From positions 1-62,498 of the forward strand of contig JAFWOU010000016.1 of NCBI GenBank assembly GCA_017509715.1: DNA of 62,498 nucleotides, given 5' to 3'. This document shows, in pieces, positions 23,335 through 31,138 of this stretch. This DNA is from Paludibacteraceae bacterium. Lineage in GTDB: Bacteria; Bacteroidota; Bacteroidia; Bacteroidales; Paludibacteraceae. The position numbers and the translations under genes are program-made. The notes under the pieces were generated by a model. That model saw only the letters and a list, made by a program, of their open reading frames with translations. It did not search any database and was not told the origin of the DNA. The first letter of the stretch is position 1. Every line of letters begins with the position of its first letter.

Positions 23335-23895
23335 ATGACTACTCTTAATCCAGGCGGGTTTCTAATTCATCCGGGAGGATATCGCAACTTGGTCTGCTAC
23401 AAGAAGAGCGTTATACTATACGATATGACGATCTACTACATAGACAAGTACCTCCAGCCTTCGGACCGGACGTACGGTCAAATGCAGCAAGCAGCGCGTT
23501 CCGGAAAGCAGAATATCGTTGAGGGATTAGAGGATAAGATGACATCTACCGATACGGGGTTACATTTGGTCAATGTGGCCCGCGGAAGTCTGCAAGAGTT
23601 ACGCGAGGACTACGAAGACCAGTTGCGATCCAACCGCCTCCAATTATGGACACGTGAGCACGAACGATTTGGCAAGATGCTGCAGTTCTGCGCAACGCAT
23701 AATGAGGTAGAGGACTACGCACCTTACTACGAGAAATGGGATAAGGAGACATTCTGCAACACAGCGCTGACGCTGATTCATCAGACGGATAAAGGGTTGA
23801 TGACGTTGTTGCAGAAGATGGAAGCGGAGTTCTTGGAAGAAGGCGGAGTGAAAGAGCGAATGTTCGCCGCTCGGAAAGATAGGAGAGGATTTTGA
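23335..23895 (+). CDS. Four-helix-bundle protein (23S rRNA intervening-sequence superfamily, suffix-domain type)
   Basis: A 186-aa helical protein. RTYGQMQQAARSGKQNIVEG is the signature of the S23/IVP superfamily (Q-x-x-R-A/S-x-x-S-x-x-x-N-I-x-E-G), and LVNVARGSLQELREDYEDQL is the second conserved helix. The extra C-terminal part (NTALTLIHQTDKGLMTLLQKMEAEFLEEGGVKERM) matches the four-helix-bundle suffix domain. Members are small nucleic-acid-binding bundles related to the Avd protein of diversity-generating retroelements; most have no known function. Both flanks carry ACTAGTC repeats, suggesting this protein and that repeat form a unit. Confidence 0.85.
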   Translation: MTTLNPGGFLIHPGGYRNLVCYKKSVILYDMTIYYIDKYLQPSDRTYGQMQQAARSGKQNIVEGLEDKMTSTDTGLHLVNVARGSLQELREDYEDQLRSNRLQLWTREHERFGKMLQFCATHNEVEDYAPYYEKWDKETFCNTALTLIHQTDKGLMTLLQKMEAEFLEEGGVKERMFAARKDRRGF

Positions 23896-23935
23896 TAGTC
23901 AACTAGTCTACTAGTCAACTAGAATACTAGAAAAC
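23894..23935. repeat. ACTAGTC repeat array, right flank of four-helix gene 1
   Basis: AGTCAACTAGTCTACTAGTC then AACTAGAATACTAG, starting at the stop codon. Confidence 0.9.
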
Positions 23936-23958
23936 AACGAAGCAAAATAATATCAGAT

Positions 23959-24105
23959 ATGAAAAAGATTTATAATCAACCGACTGTTACTACGGTCAAC
24001 CTCATGGGAGGATCTGTAATGCAGGCTGCAAGTCCCGGTGCACTCGTAAATAGCGGTTCCGGAACAGGAAGCATCGGCACCGGTGACCCGATCACCGGTA
24101 ATTAA
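23959..24105 (+). CDS. Small secreted-like or precursor peptide (48 aa)
   Basis: Starts KKIYNQPTVTTVNLMGGSVM and ends TGDPITGN. Start rich in Lys/Tyr followed by a V-x-L stretch is common among small Bacteroidales orphan proteins; LMGGS resembles a double-glycine leader and the rest is Gly/Ser/Thr-rich. A strong terminator follows about 70 bp downstream, supporting expression. No family recognised. Confidence 0.55.
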   Translation: MKKIYNQPTVTTVNLMGGSVMQAASPGALVNSGSGTGSIGTGDPITGN

Positions 24106-24173
24106 TCACCCTGCACCCTACAGTGACGTACGCGATGGTCGCGAGATAGTCGCGTTCGTCTCTGGCGAAACAT

Positions 24174-24201
24174 CCAAAGGCAGCTTCACGGCTGCCTTTG
24201 G
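24174..24201 (+). terminator. Terminator after the 48-aa peptide gene
   Basis: 11-bp hairpin CCAAAGGCAGC/GCTGCCTTTGG with loop TTCACG, then TGTGGTTTT. The remaining 24202-24453 gap holds no gene that I can see. Confidence 0.8.
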
Positions 24202-24323
24202 TGTGGTTTTAGAAATGCGCAAAATTTTCAAATAATTTGAAATTTTCCGCAAAAGCCTTGTATATTTCAAATATATTGTAACTTCGAGGGCACCGACACG
24301 CAAGCGTCCCACCTCGAATTTAG

Positions 24324-24369
24324 TTCTTAGCCCAGAGGGCACGATTATTTCTTAGCCACAAGGGCACGA
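24324..24369. repeat. 25-bp direct repeat pair
   Basis: TTCTTAGCCCAGAGGGCACGA is repeated as TTCTTAGCCACAAGGGCACGA 25 bp later; possibly another dispersed repeat family. Confidence 0.6.
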
Positions 24370-24453
24370 AATCTTCGCACTGTTGTGCAAACTCCAATCT
24401 TTAGCCGTAAAACACAAATTATGCAAGCATTTTTGATTTTTTACGTCTAAATC

Positions 24454-24484
24454 TTGCAAATTTGAAAAATTTGTTGTAATTTTG
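24454..24484 (+). promoter_or_regulatory. aroC promoter
   Basis: TTG (24454-24456), 20 bp, TAATTTTG (24477-24484). About 55 bp around it is nearly identical to the promoter of the secreted amylase gene (minus strand, 61811-61865). Confidence 0.82.
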
Positions 24485-24507
24485 CAGCGTCAAAGGTAAA
24501 CGAAACA

Positions 24508-25635
24508 ATGAACTCCTTTGGAGACACATGGACATTCACCAGCTTCGGCGAGTCACACGGACTCGCCGTTGGCGGTGTATTGGACGGTGTGCCGGCAGGA
24601 CTGCATATCGACCTTGCGCTGATTCGCTCCGAGTTGGAGAGACGAGCAGGAAAGGTACAAAGTGACGATGTACAATGTACAAAGGGAGTTTCTCCGCGCG
24701 CAATGCGTGAGCCCGACGAAGTCGAGTGGCTATCAGGAGTCATAGAAAAGGGACAAAGTGACAATGTACAATGTACAAAGTATAAGGGACAAAGTGACAA
24801 TGTACAATGTACAAAGTATAAGGGACAAAGTGACAATGTACAATGTACAAAGGACCAAGGGACAAAGTATAAGGGACAAAGTGACAAAGTACAAAGTGAC
24901 AATGTACAATGTACAAAGGAGTTGGTGACCCTCGGTACGCCGATCGCGTTTATTATACGGAATAAGGACGCACGACCGGAGGACTACGAATACTTGCGTC
25001 ACACCTACCGCACCGGACACGCCGACCGCGTCTATGAGCAGAAATACGGCATTCGTGACTGGAGAGGCGGCGGACGGGCCTCCGCTCGCGAGACCGCAGC
25101 ACGCGTCGTAGCCGGTTGTATCGCTAAGCAGGAGTTGGCCGCCAAAGGTATCTCTATCCATGCCTCGCTCGTGCAGGTAGGCGCCGAGACCGACCCTACC
25201 CGCTTCGCCGACACTATCGCCCGCTACCAGCAAGACGGCGACTCGATAGGTGGCATTGTAGCGTGCCGGATCACGGGCCTCCCCGTCGGCACAGGTGAAC
25301 CCATCTTCGACAAACTGCAAGCCCATCTCGCCTATGCCGTCATGAGCATCAATGCCTGCAAGGGCTTTGAGTACGGCACAGGTTTCGGCGGGGTTACAGA
25401 GCCCGGCTCGGCCATCAATCATATCTCAGGCGGTATCTCCGGAGGCATCGCAGACGGAACAGACGTCACGTTTCGCTGCGTCTTCAAACCCACCCCCTCC
25501 ACGCCCAAAGCCCTGATGGAAGTGACAAAGGGACAAGGTACGATGTACAAAGGAAGACACGACGCGTGTGTTGCCACTCGCGCCGTGCCTGTCGTAGAAG
25601 CCATGACGGCTTTAGCACTCGTTAATCTTATTTAA
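24508..25635 (+). CDS. aroC: Chorismate synthase AroC with repeat-encoded insertion
   Basis: Converts EPSP to chorismate using reduced FMN. Family blocks are intact: FGESHGLAVGGVLDGVPAG at the start (catalytic His), RPEDYEYLRHTYRTGHADRVYEQKYG, RDWRGGGRASARETAARVVAG (FMN/phosphate binding), GGISGGIADG, and KGRHDACVATRAVPVVEAM (second catalytic His). The unusual part is a stretch of about 55-60 residues replacing the short loop before TLGTPIAF: it consists of tandem SDNVQCTKYKGQ units encoded by GTACAATGTACAAAG-type repeats (24751-24919). Smaller pieces occur at 24653-24684 and 25521-25553. Frame is kept at all three sites. The enzyme is essential for aromatic synthesis, so it is probably still active. 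Confidence 0.93.
   Translation: MNSFGDTWTFTSFGESHGLAVGGVLDGVPAGLHIDLALIRSELERRAGKVQSDDVQCTKGVSPRAMREPDEVEWLSGVIEKGQSDNVQCTKYKGQSDNVQCTKYKGQSDNVQCTKDQGTKYKGQSDKVQSDNVQCTKELVTLGTPIAFIIRNKDARPEDYEYLRHTYRTGHADRVYEQKYGIRDWRGGGRASARETAARVVAGCIAKQELAAKGISIHASLVQVGAETDPTRFADTIARYQQDGDSIGGIVACRITGLPVGTGEPIFDKLQAHLAYAVMSINACKGFEYGTGFGGVTEPGSAINHISGGISGGIADGTDVTFRCVFKPTPSTPKALMEVTKGQGTMYKGRHDACVATRAVPVVEAMTALALVNLI
24751..24919. repeat. GTACAATGTACAAAG tandem array inside aroC
   Basis: Four or more units of GGACAAAGTGACAATGTACA plus ATGTACAAAGTATAA; the largest in-gene array in the window. Confidence 0.95.
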
Positions 25636-25668
25636 CCACAACCGGCTCGTATTTCGGAACGAGACTCT

Positions 25669-25805
25669 TCTTATCTCGTTGCACTCGAACGATTATTTTA
25701 GTACCACTGCCTTGTGCTTGGGTACTAAAATCTTCTTATCTCGGGATAAACCCTCGAACGATTATTTTAGTACCACTGCCTTGTGCTTGGGTACTAAAAT
25801 CTTCA
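25669..25805. repeat. Tandem duplication of the exuT-like gene 3' end
   Basis: Two ~65-bp copies of TCTTCTTATCTCG... followed by ...CGAACGATTATTTTAGTACC and the rest of the last transporter codons. Each copy contains the inverted repeat TTTTAGTACC/GGTACTAAAA, which may act as terminator. Confidence 0.85.
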
Positions 25806-27198
25806 TCACCGTCCAACCGATCAGGTAAGCTACTGCACAGATACAGAAGATGATCATGTAGCCTGCGGGCTTACCGCTGAAGCCCATAAACTGGAAGGCT
25901 TCGCCCATCTTGTCGGCATGCGTGAACAGCATACCCGAACCCTTGTTGATCAGGAACGAACCTACACCACCGGCCATCGCTCCGATACCCGTGATCGTAG
26001 CTACTGCCGATTTGGGGAACATATCACCCGTGGTGGAGAAGATGTTAGCAGACCAAGATTGGTGTGCTGCACCTACGATACCGATAATGATAGCCACTGC
26101 CCACGGACCATACATACCGCCCAGAGGCTGTGCAAACAATGCAAACAGCGGGAAGAACGCAAAGATCAACATGGCACGCATACGGCCTGCGTACGGCTCC
26201 ATACCATGCTTCTCAACAAAGATCTTAGGCAGGTAGCCGCCAAACAGCGATACCACCGTCACGATAGCATACAGCGTGAAGATCAGCGCGATACCCTGCG
26301 GGTCACTGGCCTTGATACCATACTGATCCTGGAAATAAGCCGGTGCCCAGAAGAGGAAGAACCACCATACACCGTCCGTCATGAACTTACCAAACGCAAA
26401 CGACCAAGTCTGTTTGTGCTTGAAAGCCTCGGCAAACGACATCTGCTTCTCCTCCTTAGCCTCCTCCTTCGGAGCGTCTTTCTCATCCTGGTGGATATAC
26501 TCGAGCTCAGCCTCATTCACGTGCTTCGACTCCGTCGGTTTGTCATACACAAAGATCCAGATACCGGCCCATACAAAGCCCAGCGCACCGATGATGATGA
26601 ATGCCCACTCCCAGCCAAGACTCTTAGCCAGCAGAGGTATAGTAGCCGGAGCAGCCAACGCACCTACCGAAGCACCTGCGTTGAACAATGCCGTTGCAAA
26701 CGCGCGGTCCTTCTTCGGGAAGTACTCGGCCGTCACCTTGATAGCAGCGGGGAAGTTACCGGCCTCACCAAGTCCCAAGATCAGACGGCAAGCCAGGAAC
26801 AGCCATACACTAATCATCGATATCGAAGCCGCAATAGCACCCGTGGCATTCAGCAGCGCAGCCTTGTCGGCTACACCTACGATATGCTCGGTCACCCATC
26901 CGCAGCCGGCGTGCATTACCGCACCTACCGACCAGATCACGATGGCCCACAGGTAGCCCTTCTTCGTACCCATCCAGTCGATAAACTTACCGGCAAAGAG
27001 GCAGAAGATAGCATACGCGATCGAGAACACACCCGTGATCGTTCCGTAGTCGGAGTCGGTCCAGTGGAACTCGGGTTGAATAAACTCCTTGAAGGTCAAC
27101 GACAGCACCTGACGGTCCATGTAGTTAACCGTAGTGGCGAAGAAGAGCATCGCACACATGACCCAACGCCAGTTGGTCATAATTTCTTTTTTACTCAT
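25762..27198 (-). CDS. exuT: MFS hexuronate transporter (ExuT-like)
   Basis: A 478-aa major facilitator protein with about twelve hydrophobic segments; imports glucuronate/galacturonate. Start chosen at ATG 27198 (SKKEIMTNWRWVM); the frame extends 20 codons further upstream, but those codons are repeat-derived sequence. YMDRQVLSLTFKEFIQPEF, GLGEAGNFPAAIKVTAEYFP and the GTKKGYLWA loop match the anion:cation symporter family that contains ExuT. A charged loop (EEAKEEKQ) separates the halves. It is last in the minus-strand cluster uxaC-kdgK-eda-exuT. The gap to eda contains a GTACAATGTACAAAG-type repeat. Confidence 0.88.
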   Translation of the reverse strand: MSKKEIMTNWRWVMCAMLFFATTVNYMDRQVLSLTFKEFIQPEFHWTDSDYGTITGVFSIAYAIFCLFAGKFIDWMGTKKGYLWAIVIWSVGAVMHAGCGWVTEHIVGVADKAALLNATGAIAASISMISVWLFLACRLILGLGEAGNFPAAIKVTAEYFPKKDRAFATALFNAGASVGALAAPATIPLLAKSLGWEWAFIIIGALGFVWAGIWIFVYDKPTESKHVNEAELEYIHQDEKDAPKEEAKEEKQMSFAEAFKHKQTWSFAFGKFMTDGVWWFFLFWAPAYFQDQYGIKASDPQGIALIFTLYAIVTVVSLFGGYLPKIFVEKHGMEPYAGRMRAMLIFAFFPLFALFAQPLGGMYGPWAVAIIIGIVGAAHQSWSANIFSTTGDMFPKSAVATITGIGAMAGGVGSFLINKGSGMLFTHADKMGEAFQFMGFSGKPAGYMIIFCICAVAYLIGWTVMKILVPKHKAVVLK

Positions 27199-27211
27199 AA
27201 AAAACAAATTT

Positions 27212-27243
27212 AAGTACAAAGTGACAAAGTACAATGTACAATT
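27212..27243. repeat. GTACAATGTACAAAG-type repeat between eda and exuT
   Basis: AAGTACAAAGTGACAAAGTA followed by CAATGTACAATT. Confidence 0.85.
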
Positions 27244-27245
27244 TA

Positions 27246-27911
27246 TTACTTGCGGCAAGCCGCGATGATTTCAAAGCACTCGCGGCACTTGTCGGTCACG
27301 TATTTCCAGTCACCGGCTTTTACCTTGTCGGACGGGAAGAGCTTGCTTCCCATACCTACACAGTAAACACCTGCGGCGAACCATTTCTCCAGGTTCTCTT
27401 TCTCCGGAGCTACGCCACCCGTTACCATGATTTTCGACCAAGGCATCGGCGCCATGAGACCCTTCACCAGGTTCGGACCTACTACATCACCCGGGAAGAC
27501 CTTGGTAAAGTCGCAACCTACTTCCTGTGCCAGACCGATCTCGCTCGGTGTGAGGCAACCCGGACAGTAAGTCACGCAACGACGGTTGCAGACAACTGCG
27601 ATATCCTTGTTGAACAACGGACCTACTACAAAGTTAGCGCCCAGCTGCAAGTACAGCGAAGCCGTCGGAGCATCTACTACACTACCGATACCGAGTGCCA
27701 ATTCCGGGCACTCAACAGCTACCCACTTGCTCAGTTCGCCGAACACCTCGTGGGCGAAATCGCCACGGTTGGTGAACTCGAACGCGCGTACGCCGCCTTC
27801 GTAACATGCCTTAATCACGTTCTTGCAAACTTCCACATCTTTGTGGTAGAACACAGGAACCATCGGAGCCTGTGCTATTTTCGCCATAACGGCGAATTTA
27901 TCGAACCTCAT
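27246..27911 (-). CDS. eda: 2-dehydro-3-deoxyphosphogluconate aldolase (KDPG aldolase)
   Basis: Splits KDPG into pyruvate and glyceraldehyde 3-phosphate, the last step of hexuronate breakdown. 221 aa. [32 protein letters not shown] (catalytic Glu) and [20 protein letters not shown] (Schiff-base Lys) are visible, with [25 protein letters not shown] binding phosphate. It is flanked on both sides by GTACAATGTACAAAG repeats, the upstream array overlapping its start codon region. Confidence 0.92.
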   Translation of the reverse strand: MRFDKFAVMAKIAQAPMVPVFYHKDVEVCKNVIKACYEGGVRAFEFTNRGDFAHEVFGELSKWVAVECPELALGIGSVVDAPTASLYLQLGANFVVGPLFNKDIAVVCNRRCVTYCPGCLTPSEIGLAQEVGCDFTKVFPGDVVGPNLVKGLMAPMPWSKIMVTGGVAPEKENLEKWFAAGVYCVGMGSKLFPSDKVKAGDWKYVTDKCRECFEIIAACRK

Positions 27912-28000
27912 AAATGTACAATTTTACGATGTACAATGTACAAAGGCCTAAGGATGTACAATTTTACGATGTACAATGTACAATGGCCATTGGATGTACA
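27911..28000. repeat. GTACAATGTACAAAG array, downstream flank of four-helix gene 2
   Basis: ATGTACAATTTTACGATGTA and CAATGTACAAAGGCCTAAGG, repeated about twice, between eda and the four-helix gene. Confidence 0.9.
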
Positions 28001-28005
28001 TCTGG

Positions 28006-28368
28006 TTATTCTTTGTTAATTGATTTTTTTGTTGATACTATTGCAGCGACAGTGATACTCAGTAACTCGGAACATTCCTGGATAATATCTCGCATTCTAT
28101 CTTCCGGTAGAATTTGGCAATCCACAATTAGCTCCAACCAATGTAACGTCTCGTCTAACTCTTCTTCAACCATCTTGAGTTTATTGATAAAGTCCTTTTC
28201 TGACTTTGCAATACAAGCTGCTCTGTAATTGGCAGATGGAGATGTGCCCGATCTTATTACCTGGCGTGCTATGGCAGCGGACGAAATGGTATTAGGCATG
28301 GCATCCACCATCCGTACCACACGGATGGCGAAAGCTTTATGCCGTTGTTTCAGTTCGTCTTTGTCCAT
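28006..28368 (-). CDS. Four-helix-bundle protein (23S rRNA intervening-sequence family)
   Basis: A 120-aa protein of the S23/IVP family. KAFAIRVVRMVDAMPNTISS starts helix 1; ARQVIRSGTSPSANYRAAC is the signature; SEKDFINKLKMVEEELDETLHWLELI is the third helix. Family members were found as ORFs in 23S rRNA insertions, and the fold is shared with DGR Avd proteins. It interrupts the hexuronate operon between kdgK and eda. Both flanks hold GTACAATGTACAAAG-type repeats, starting directly at the start codon on the upstream side. It lacks the suffix domain of the other two copies. Confidence 0.9.
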   Translation of the reverse strand: MDKDELKQRHKAFAIRVVRMVDAMPNTISSAAIARQVIRSGTSPSANYRAACIAKSEKDFINKLKMVEEELDETLHWLELIVDCQILPEDRMRDIIQECSELLSITVAAIVSTKKSINKE

Positions 28369-28408
28369 TTCCTTTGTACATTGTACATTGTCACTTTGTC
28401 ACTTCAAT
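28368..28408. repeat. GTACAATGTACAAAG array, upstream flank of four-helix gene 2
   Basis: Minus-strand AAGTGACAAAGTGACAATGT then ACAATGTACAAAGG, filling the whole gap between kdgK stop and this gene. Confidence 0.92.
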
Positions 28409-29434
28409 TTATCTCTGAACACGTCCATTTGCGTTGCCGCCGGCAAGCGAGAGGACTTCATCCTCGCTGACGAGGTTATAGTCGCCGTTGATGGTGTGCT
28501 TCAGTGCCGAAGCAGCAACTGCAAACTCAAGAGCTGATGCCTGGTCACCCGGATACTTGAGCATACCATGGATCAGACCGCCGGAGAACGAGTCACCACC
28601 ACCTACGCGGTCGATGATCGGGTTGATCTCGTAGCGTTTGGATTGATAGAACTCCTTGCCGTTGTAGATCATCGCCTTCCAGCCGTTGAACGTAGCGCTG
28701 TAGCTCTCGCGAAGCGTCGAAACAACATACTTGAAACCGAACTCTTTCATCATCTGCTCGAAGATACCCTTGTAGCCTTCGGCATTGGTCTCGCCGCCTT
28801 CTACATCTGCATCGGGCTTGAAACCGAGGCAAAGCTCTGCGTCTTCCTCGTTTCCGATACAAACATCTACGTACTTCATCAACGGACGCATGATGGAGAT
28901 AGCCTTCTCGCTGGTCCAGAGTTTCTTGCGGAAGTTCAGGTCAACCGATACGGTTACACCGTGACGCTTAGCAGCCTCGCAAGCGAGTTTGGTGATCTCT
29001 GCAGCCTTGTCCGAGATAGCCGGCGTAATACCGCTCCAGTGGAACCAAGCTGCACCTTCCATGATCTTGTCGAAGTCAAAATCCTTCGGATCAGCCTCTG
29101 CGATAGCCGAGTGAGCACGGTCGTAGATGACCTTCGACGGACGCATCGAAGCACCTGTCTCGCAGTAGTACAGACCTACGCGGTCACCGCCACGAACGAT
29201 ATAATCGTCCTTCACGCCATAACGGCGCAGCGAGTTAACGGCAATCTGACCGATCTCATGTTTCGGCAGTTTCGTTACCAAATACGCCTCGTGTCCATAG
29301 TTAGCGCACGAGATAGCTACGTTAGCCTCACCACCACCGGGGATGATACGGAAATGATCAGACTGAATGAAACGATCTTGTCCTTCCGGACTCAGGCGAA
29401 GCATAATCTCGCCCAACGTAATAATTTTAGCCAT
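28409..29434 (-). CDS. kdgK: 2-keto-3-deoxygluconate kinase (PfkB family)
   Basis: Phosphorylates KDG to KDPG in hexuronate catabolism. 341 aa. PfkB signatures: GGGEANVAISCANYGHEAYLV near residue 33 and the ATP/catalytic block IDRVGGGDSFSGGLIHGML near residue 270 with the catalytic Asp. MLRLSPEGQDRFIQ near the start is typical of KdgK. Assignment to KDG rather than another sugar rests on its position between uxaC and eda. The 38-bp gap to the next gene is entirely repeat sequence. Confidence 0.9.
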   Translation of the reverse strand: MAKIITLGEIMLRLSPEGQDRFIQSDHFRIIPGGGEANVAISCANYGHEAYLVTKLPKHEIGQIAVNSLRRYGVKDDYIVRGGDRVGLYYCETGASMRPSKVIYDRAHSAIAEADPKDFDFDKIMEGAAWFHWSGITPAISDKAAEITKLACEAAKRHGVTVSVDLNFRKKLWTSEKAISIMRPLMKYVDVCIGNEEDAELCLGFKPDADVEGGETNAEGYKGIFEQMMKEFGFKYVVSTLRESYSATFNGWKAMIYNGKEFYQSKRYEINPIIDRVGGGDSFSGGLIHGMLKYPGDQASALEFAVAASALKHTINGDYNLVSEDEVLSLAGGNANGRVQR

Positions 29435-29491
29435 AGATCTAAAAATTAAATGATTTATATTGTTGTTAGTTATTGTTTTGCTTTTTTATTC

Positions 29492-29588
29492 TCTTTCGAT
29501 ATTTCGATATTTCGGTATTTCGGTATTTCGATATGTCGGCCCTCCTTCCGATATTTCGATTTATCGATATCTCGATATCTCGGTCTTT
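29492..29588. repeat. TCGATATT array, downstream flank of four-helix gene 3
   Basis: About ten imperfect 8-bp units (TCGATATT, TCGGTATT, TCGATATC); one further copy is inside tatD at 10229-10256. Confidence 0.92.
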
Positions 29589-30328
29589 TATATCTTCCTT
29601 GTCCCGCGACACTCCGGATAACCGCTGCAACTCCAGAACTCTTTCCCGGAATTAACCCCTTTCTTCGCAACCCGTTTGATCATCGGCTTCCCGCATTCGG
29701 GGCATAGAGGCGCGTTCTCCTCGGCACTCTTCTCTGCTCTATGCTGTAGCCTCTCTGCCGTAAGTGCCTCCGTAAAACCTCCTTCTTCCTTAAAATCTCC
29801 TAATAGCATCTCTATCTGCTTCTGAATCATCATAATCAACCTGTTACATAAGATGAGCACACAATTTGCCGCAACTACAGAATCCTCCGTCTCTAACCAC
29901 TCATCGAACTTATGTTTCTGTTTCAATATATGCGCGCTACTCTCGTGCATCACATCATCCGTGTACTCCGGCGGATCAAAAGGAATATTATACACACGCT
30001 TGTATGCCTGCGATTTGTCCGACCATGGTATCTGTTCCGCGTGCATCAACCAATTGGCATAATCGCTCATCAACTCTGCTATGCTCGCGCGCGCCACATC
30101 GGTCAACTTCATCTCCGTCTCTTTGGAGGTCGAATGCCGCGAGTTACCCTCGGCGATATTTGCCACACCCGAACGTGCAGCTTGTGTCATTTGGTCAAAT
30201 TGTCTTCCGCACGGGTCATTCTTCAGGTTCAGGAACTTCTTGCAAAACTCCTGTGTTGCCAACTGAATAACATTCGCTACCACCCAAGTATTCAACCAGA
30301 AATATCCAAATCGCCGTATCTTCAGCAT
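29588..30328 (-). CDS. Four-helix-bundle suffix protein with C-terminal zinc ribbon
   Basis: A 246-aa protein. FDQMTQAARSGVANIAEGN is the superfamily signature; LTDVARASIAELMSDYANWL is the second block; the suffix-domain helix follows (ANCVLILCNRLIMMIQKQIE, then EEGGFTEALT). The last ~45 residues form a topoisomerase-type zinc ribbon, CPECG-x5-R-x12-FWSCSGYPECRG, a DNA-binding module. The fusion supports a role in binding DNA or its cognate repeat. Both flanks hold TCGATATT repeats. It sits between kdgK and a small membrane protein within the hexuronate cluster. Confidence 0.88.
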   Translation of the reverse strand: MLKIRRFGYFWLNTWVVANVIQLATQEFCKKFLNLKNDPCGRQFDQMTQAARSGVANIAEGNSRHSTSKETEMKLTDVARASIAELMSDYANWLMHAEQIPWSDKSQAYKRVYNIPFDPPEYTDDVMHESSAHILKQKHKFDEWLETEDSVVAANCVLILCNRLIMMIQKQIEMLLGDFKEEGGFTEALTAERLQHRAEKSAEENAPLCPECGKPMIKRVAKKGVNSGKEFWSCSGYPECRGTRKI

Positions 30329-30395
30329 AGTATTGTTTTATAATGTTGTTTATTATTTTCTTTCTATTTCTATTTTGTCTTTGCGTTTCTGTCCC

Positions 30396-30575
30396 TTCGA
30401 TATATCGATATTTCGATATGTCGATATGTCGGCTATCTGTTCGATTTATCGATTTCTCGATATTTCGATATATCGGTTTCTTCTCATCCCTCCTGTTTCC
30501 CTTTCGCTATCCCGCTTCCTCTATCAAGTCCCCTTCGATATCCCGATATATCGATATTTCGATCTGTCGGTCTCT
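30396..30575. repeat. TCGATATT array, upstream flank of four-helix gene 3
   Basis: Two blocks (30396-30480 and 30531-30575) of imperfect TCGATATT/TCGATATG/TCGATTTA octamers separated by a T/C-rich stretch. Confidence 0.92.
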
Positions 30576-30627
30576 CTCCCTTCCATCCACCTATCTTCCT
30601 CCTGTCTCCATCGGATGCCGATTGCTT

Positions 30628-31062
30628 TCACTTAGAGATTCTAAAATTTTGTTGATTTTTCTTTTGAACAGTTGCACATAAAATGCCAAGTCCCCAACTA
30701 AGAATAATGAGCAAAACAATCCCCAATATAAAATCAATATTCACACCGCATTTTTTGTGCGTTAAGATTAACAATAAGAATGTTGCTATAAATCCAAAGA
30801 ATTGCACCAATAATGTTATCAATGCTTTTCCTGTTCCATATTTATAAGAAGCGACTGGAGGGAAGATGATGAGTACAATATAATAAACAATCTTATCTTT
30901 CACGCATGGCATATCTTTCCATTCGTTTTGCTTCTTAGGCATGCTCAATAAATTGATTATCAGAGCAACAACAAATAACGGAAGTGCCACTTCCACAAAA
31001 CAAATAAGCATCCAAAAAATATAGGAAATAGATACTCCAAAAACTTCTATAAATTGGCCCAT
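30628..31062 (-). CDS. Small membrane protein, function unknown
   Basis: A 144-aa protein with four hydrophobic segments (~10-40, ~60-80, ~85-105, ~112-130). IIFPPVASYKYGTGKALITLLVQFFGFIATFLLLIL is loosely like YqaE/Pmp3-type domains (P-P-x-A at a membrane turn) but this is weak. It is more AT-rich than the neighbouring uxaC and lies between uxaC and repeat array, so it may be a later insertion into the operon. Confidence 0.65.
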   Translation of the reverse strand: MGQFIEVFGVSISYIFWMLICFVEVALPLFVVALIINLLSMPKKQNEWKDMPCVKDKIVYYIVLIIFPPVASYKYGTGKALITLLVQFFGFIATFLLLILTHKKCGVNIDFILGIVLLIILSWGLGILCATVQKKNQQNFRISK

Positions 31063-31138
31063 ATACTATGATTGATTCAAATTCAAACCACTCCCCGCTC
31101 ACCTTCGTTTTGAGAGGCAAGCGGGGATGCGTAGTCAT

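Noticed and set aside
23335..23895. Avd accessory protein of a diversity-generating retroelement
   Set aside because: No reverse transcriptase or template/variable repeat pair lies nearby; the suffix domain points to the four-helix suffix group.
24202..24453. Small gene or riboswitch in the gap before aroC
   Set aside because: No convincing frame or known aptamer pattern; only a repeat pair and A/T-rich sequence.
24751..24919. CRISPR-like repeat array inside aroC
   Set aside because: Units are contiguous and imperfect without unique spacers, and the frame of aroC is kept.
26381..27213. Plus-strand frames opposite the exuT-like gene
   Set aside because: Antisense shadows of a clear MFS transporter.
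27199..27258. Upstream extension of the exuT-like gene by 20 codons
   Set aside because: The added codons are translated short repeats and lie before the family start SKKEIMTNWRW.
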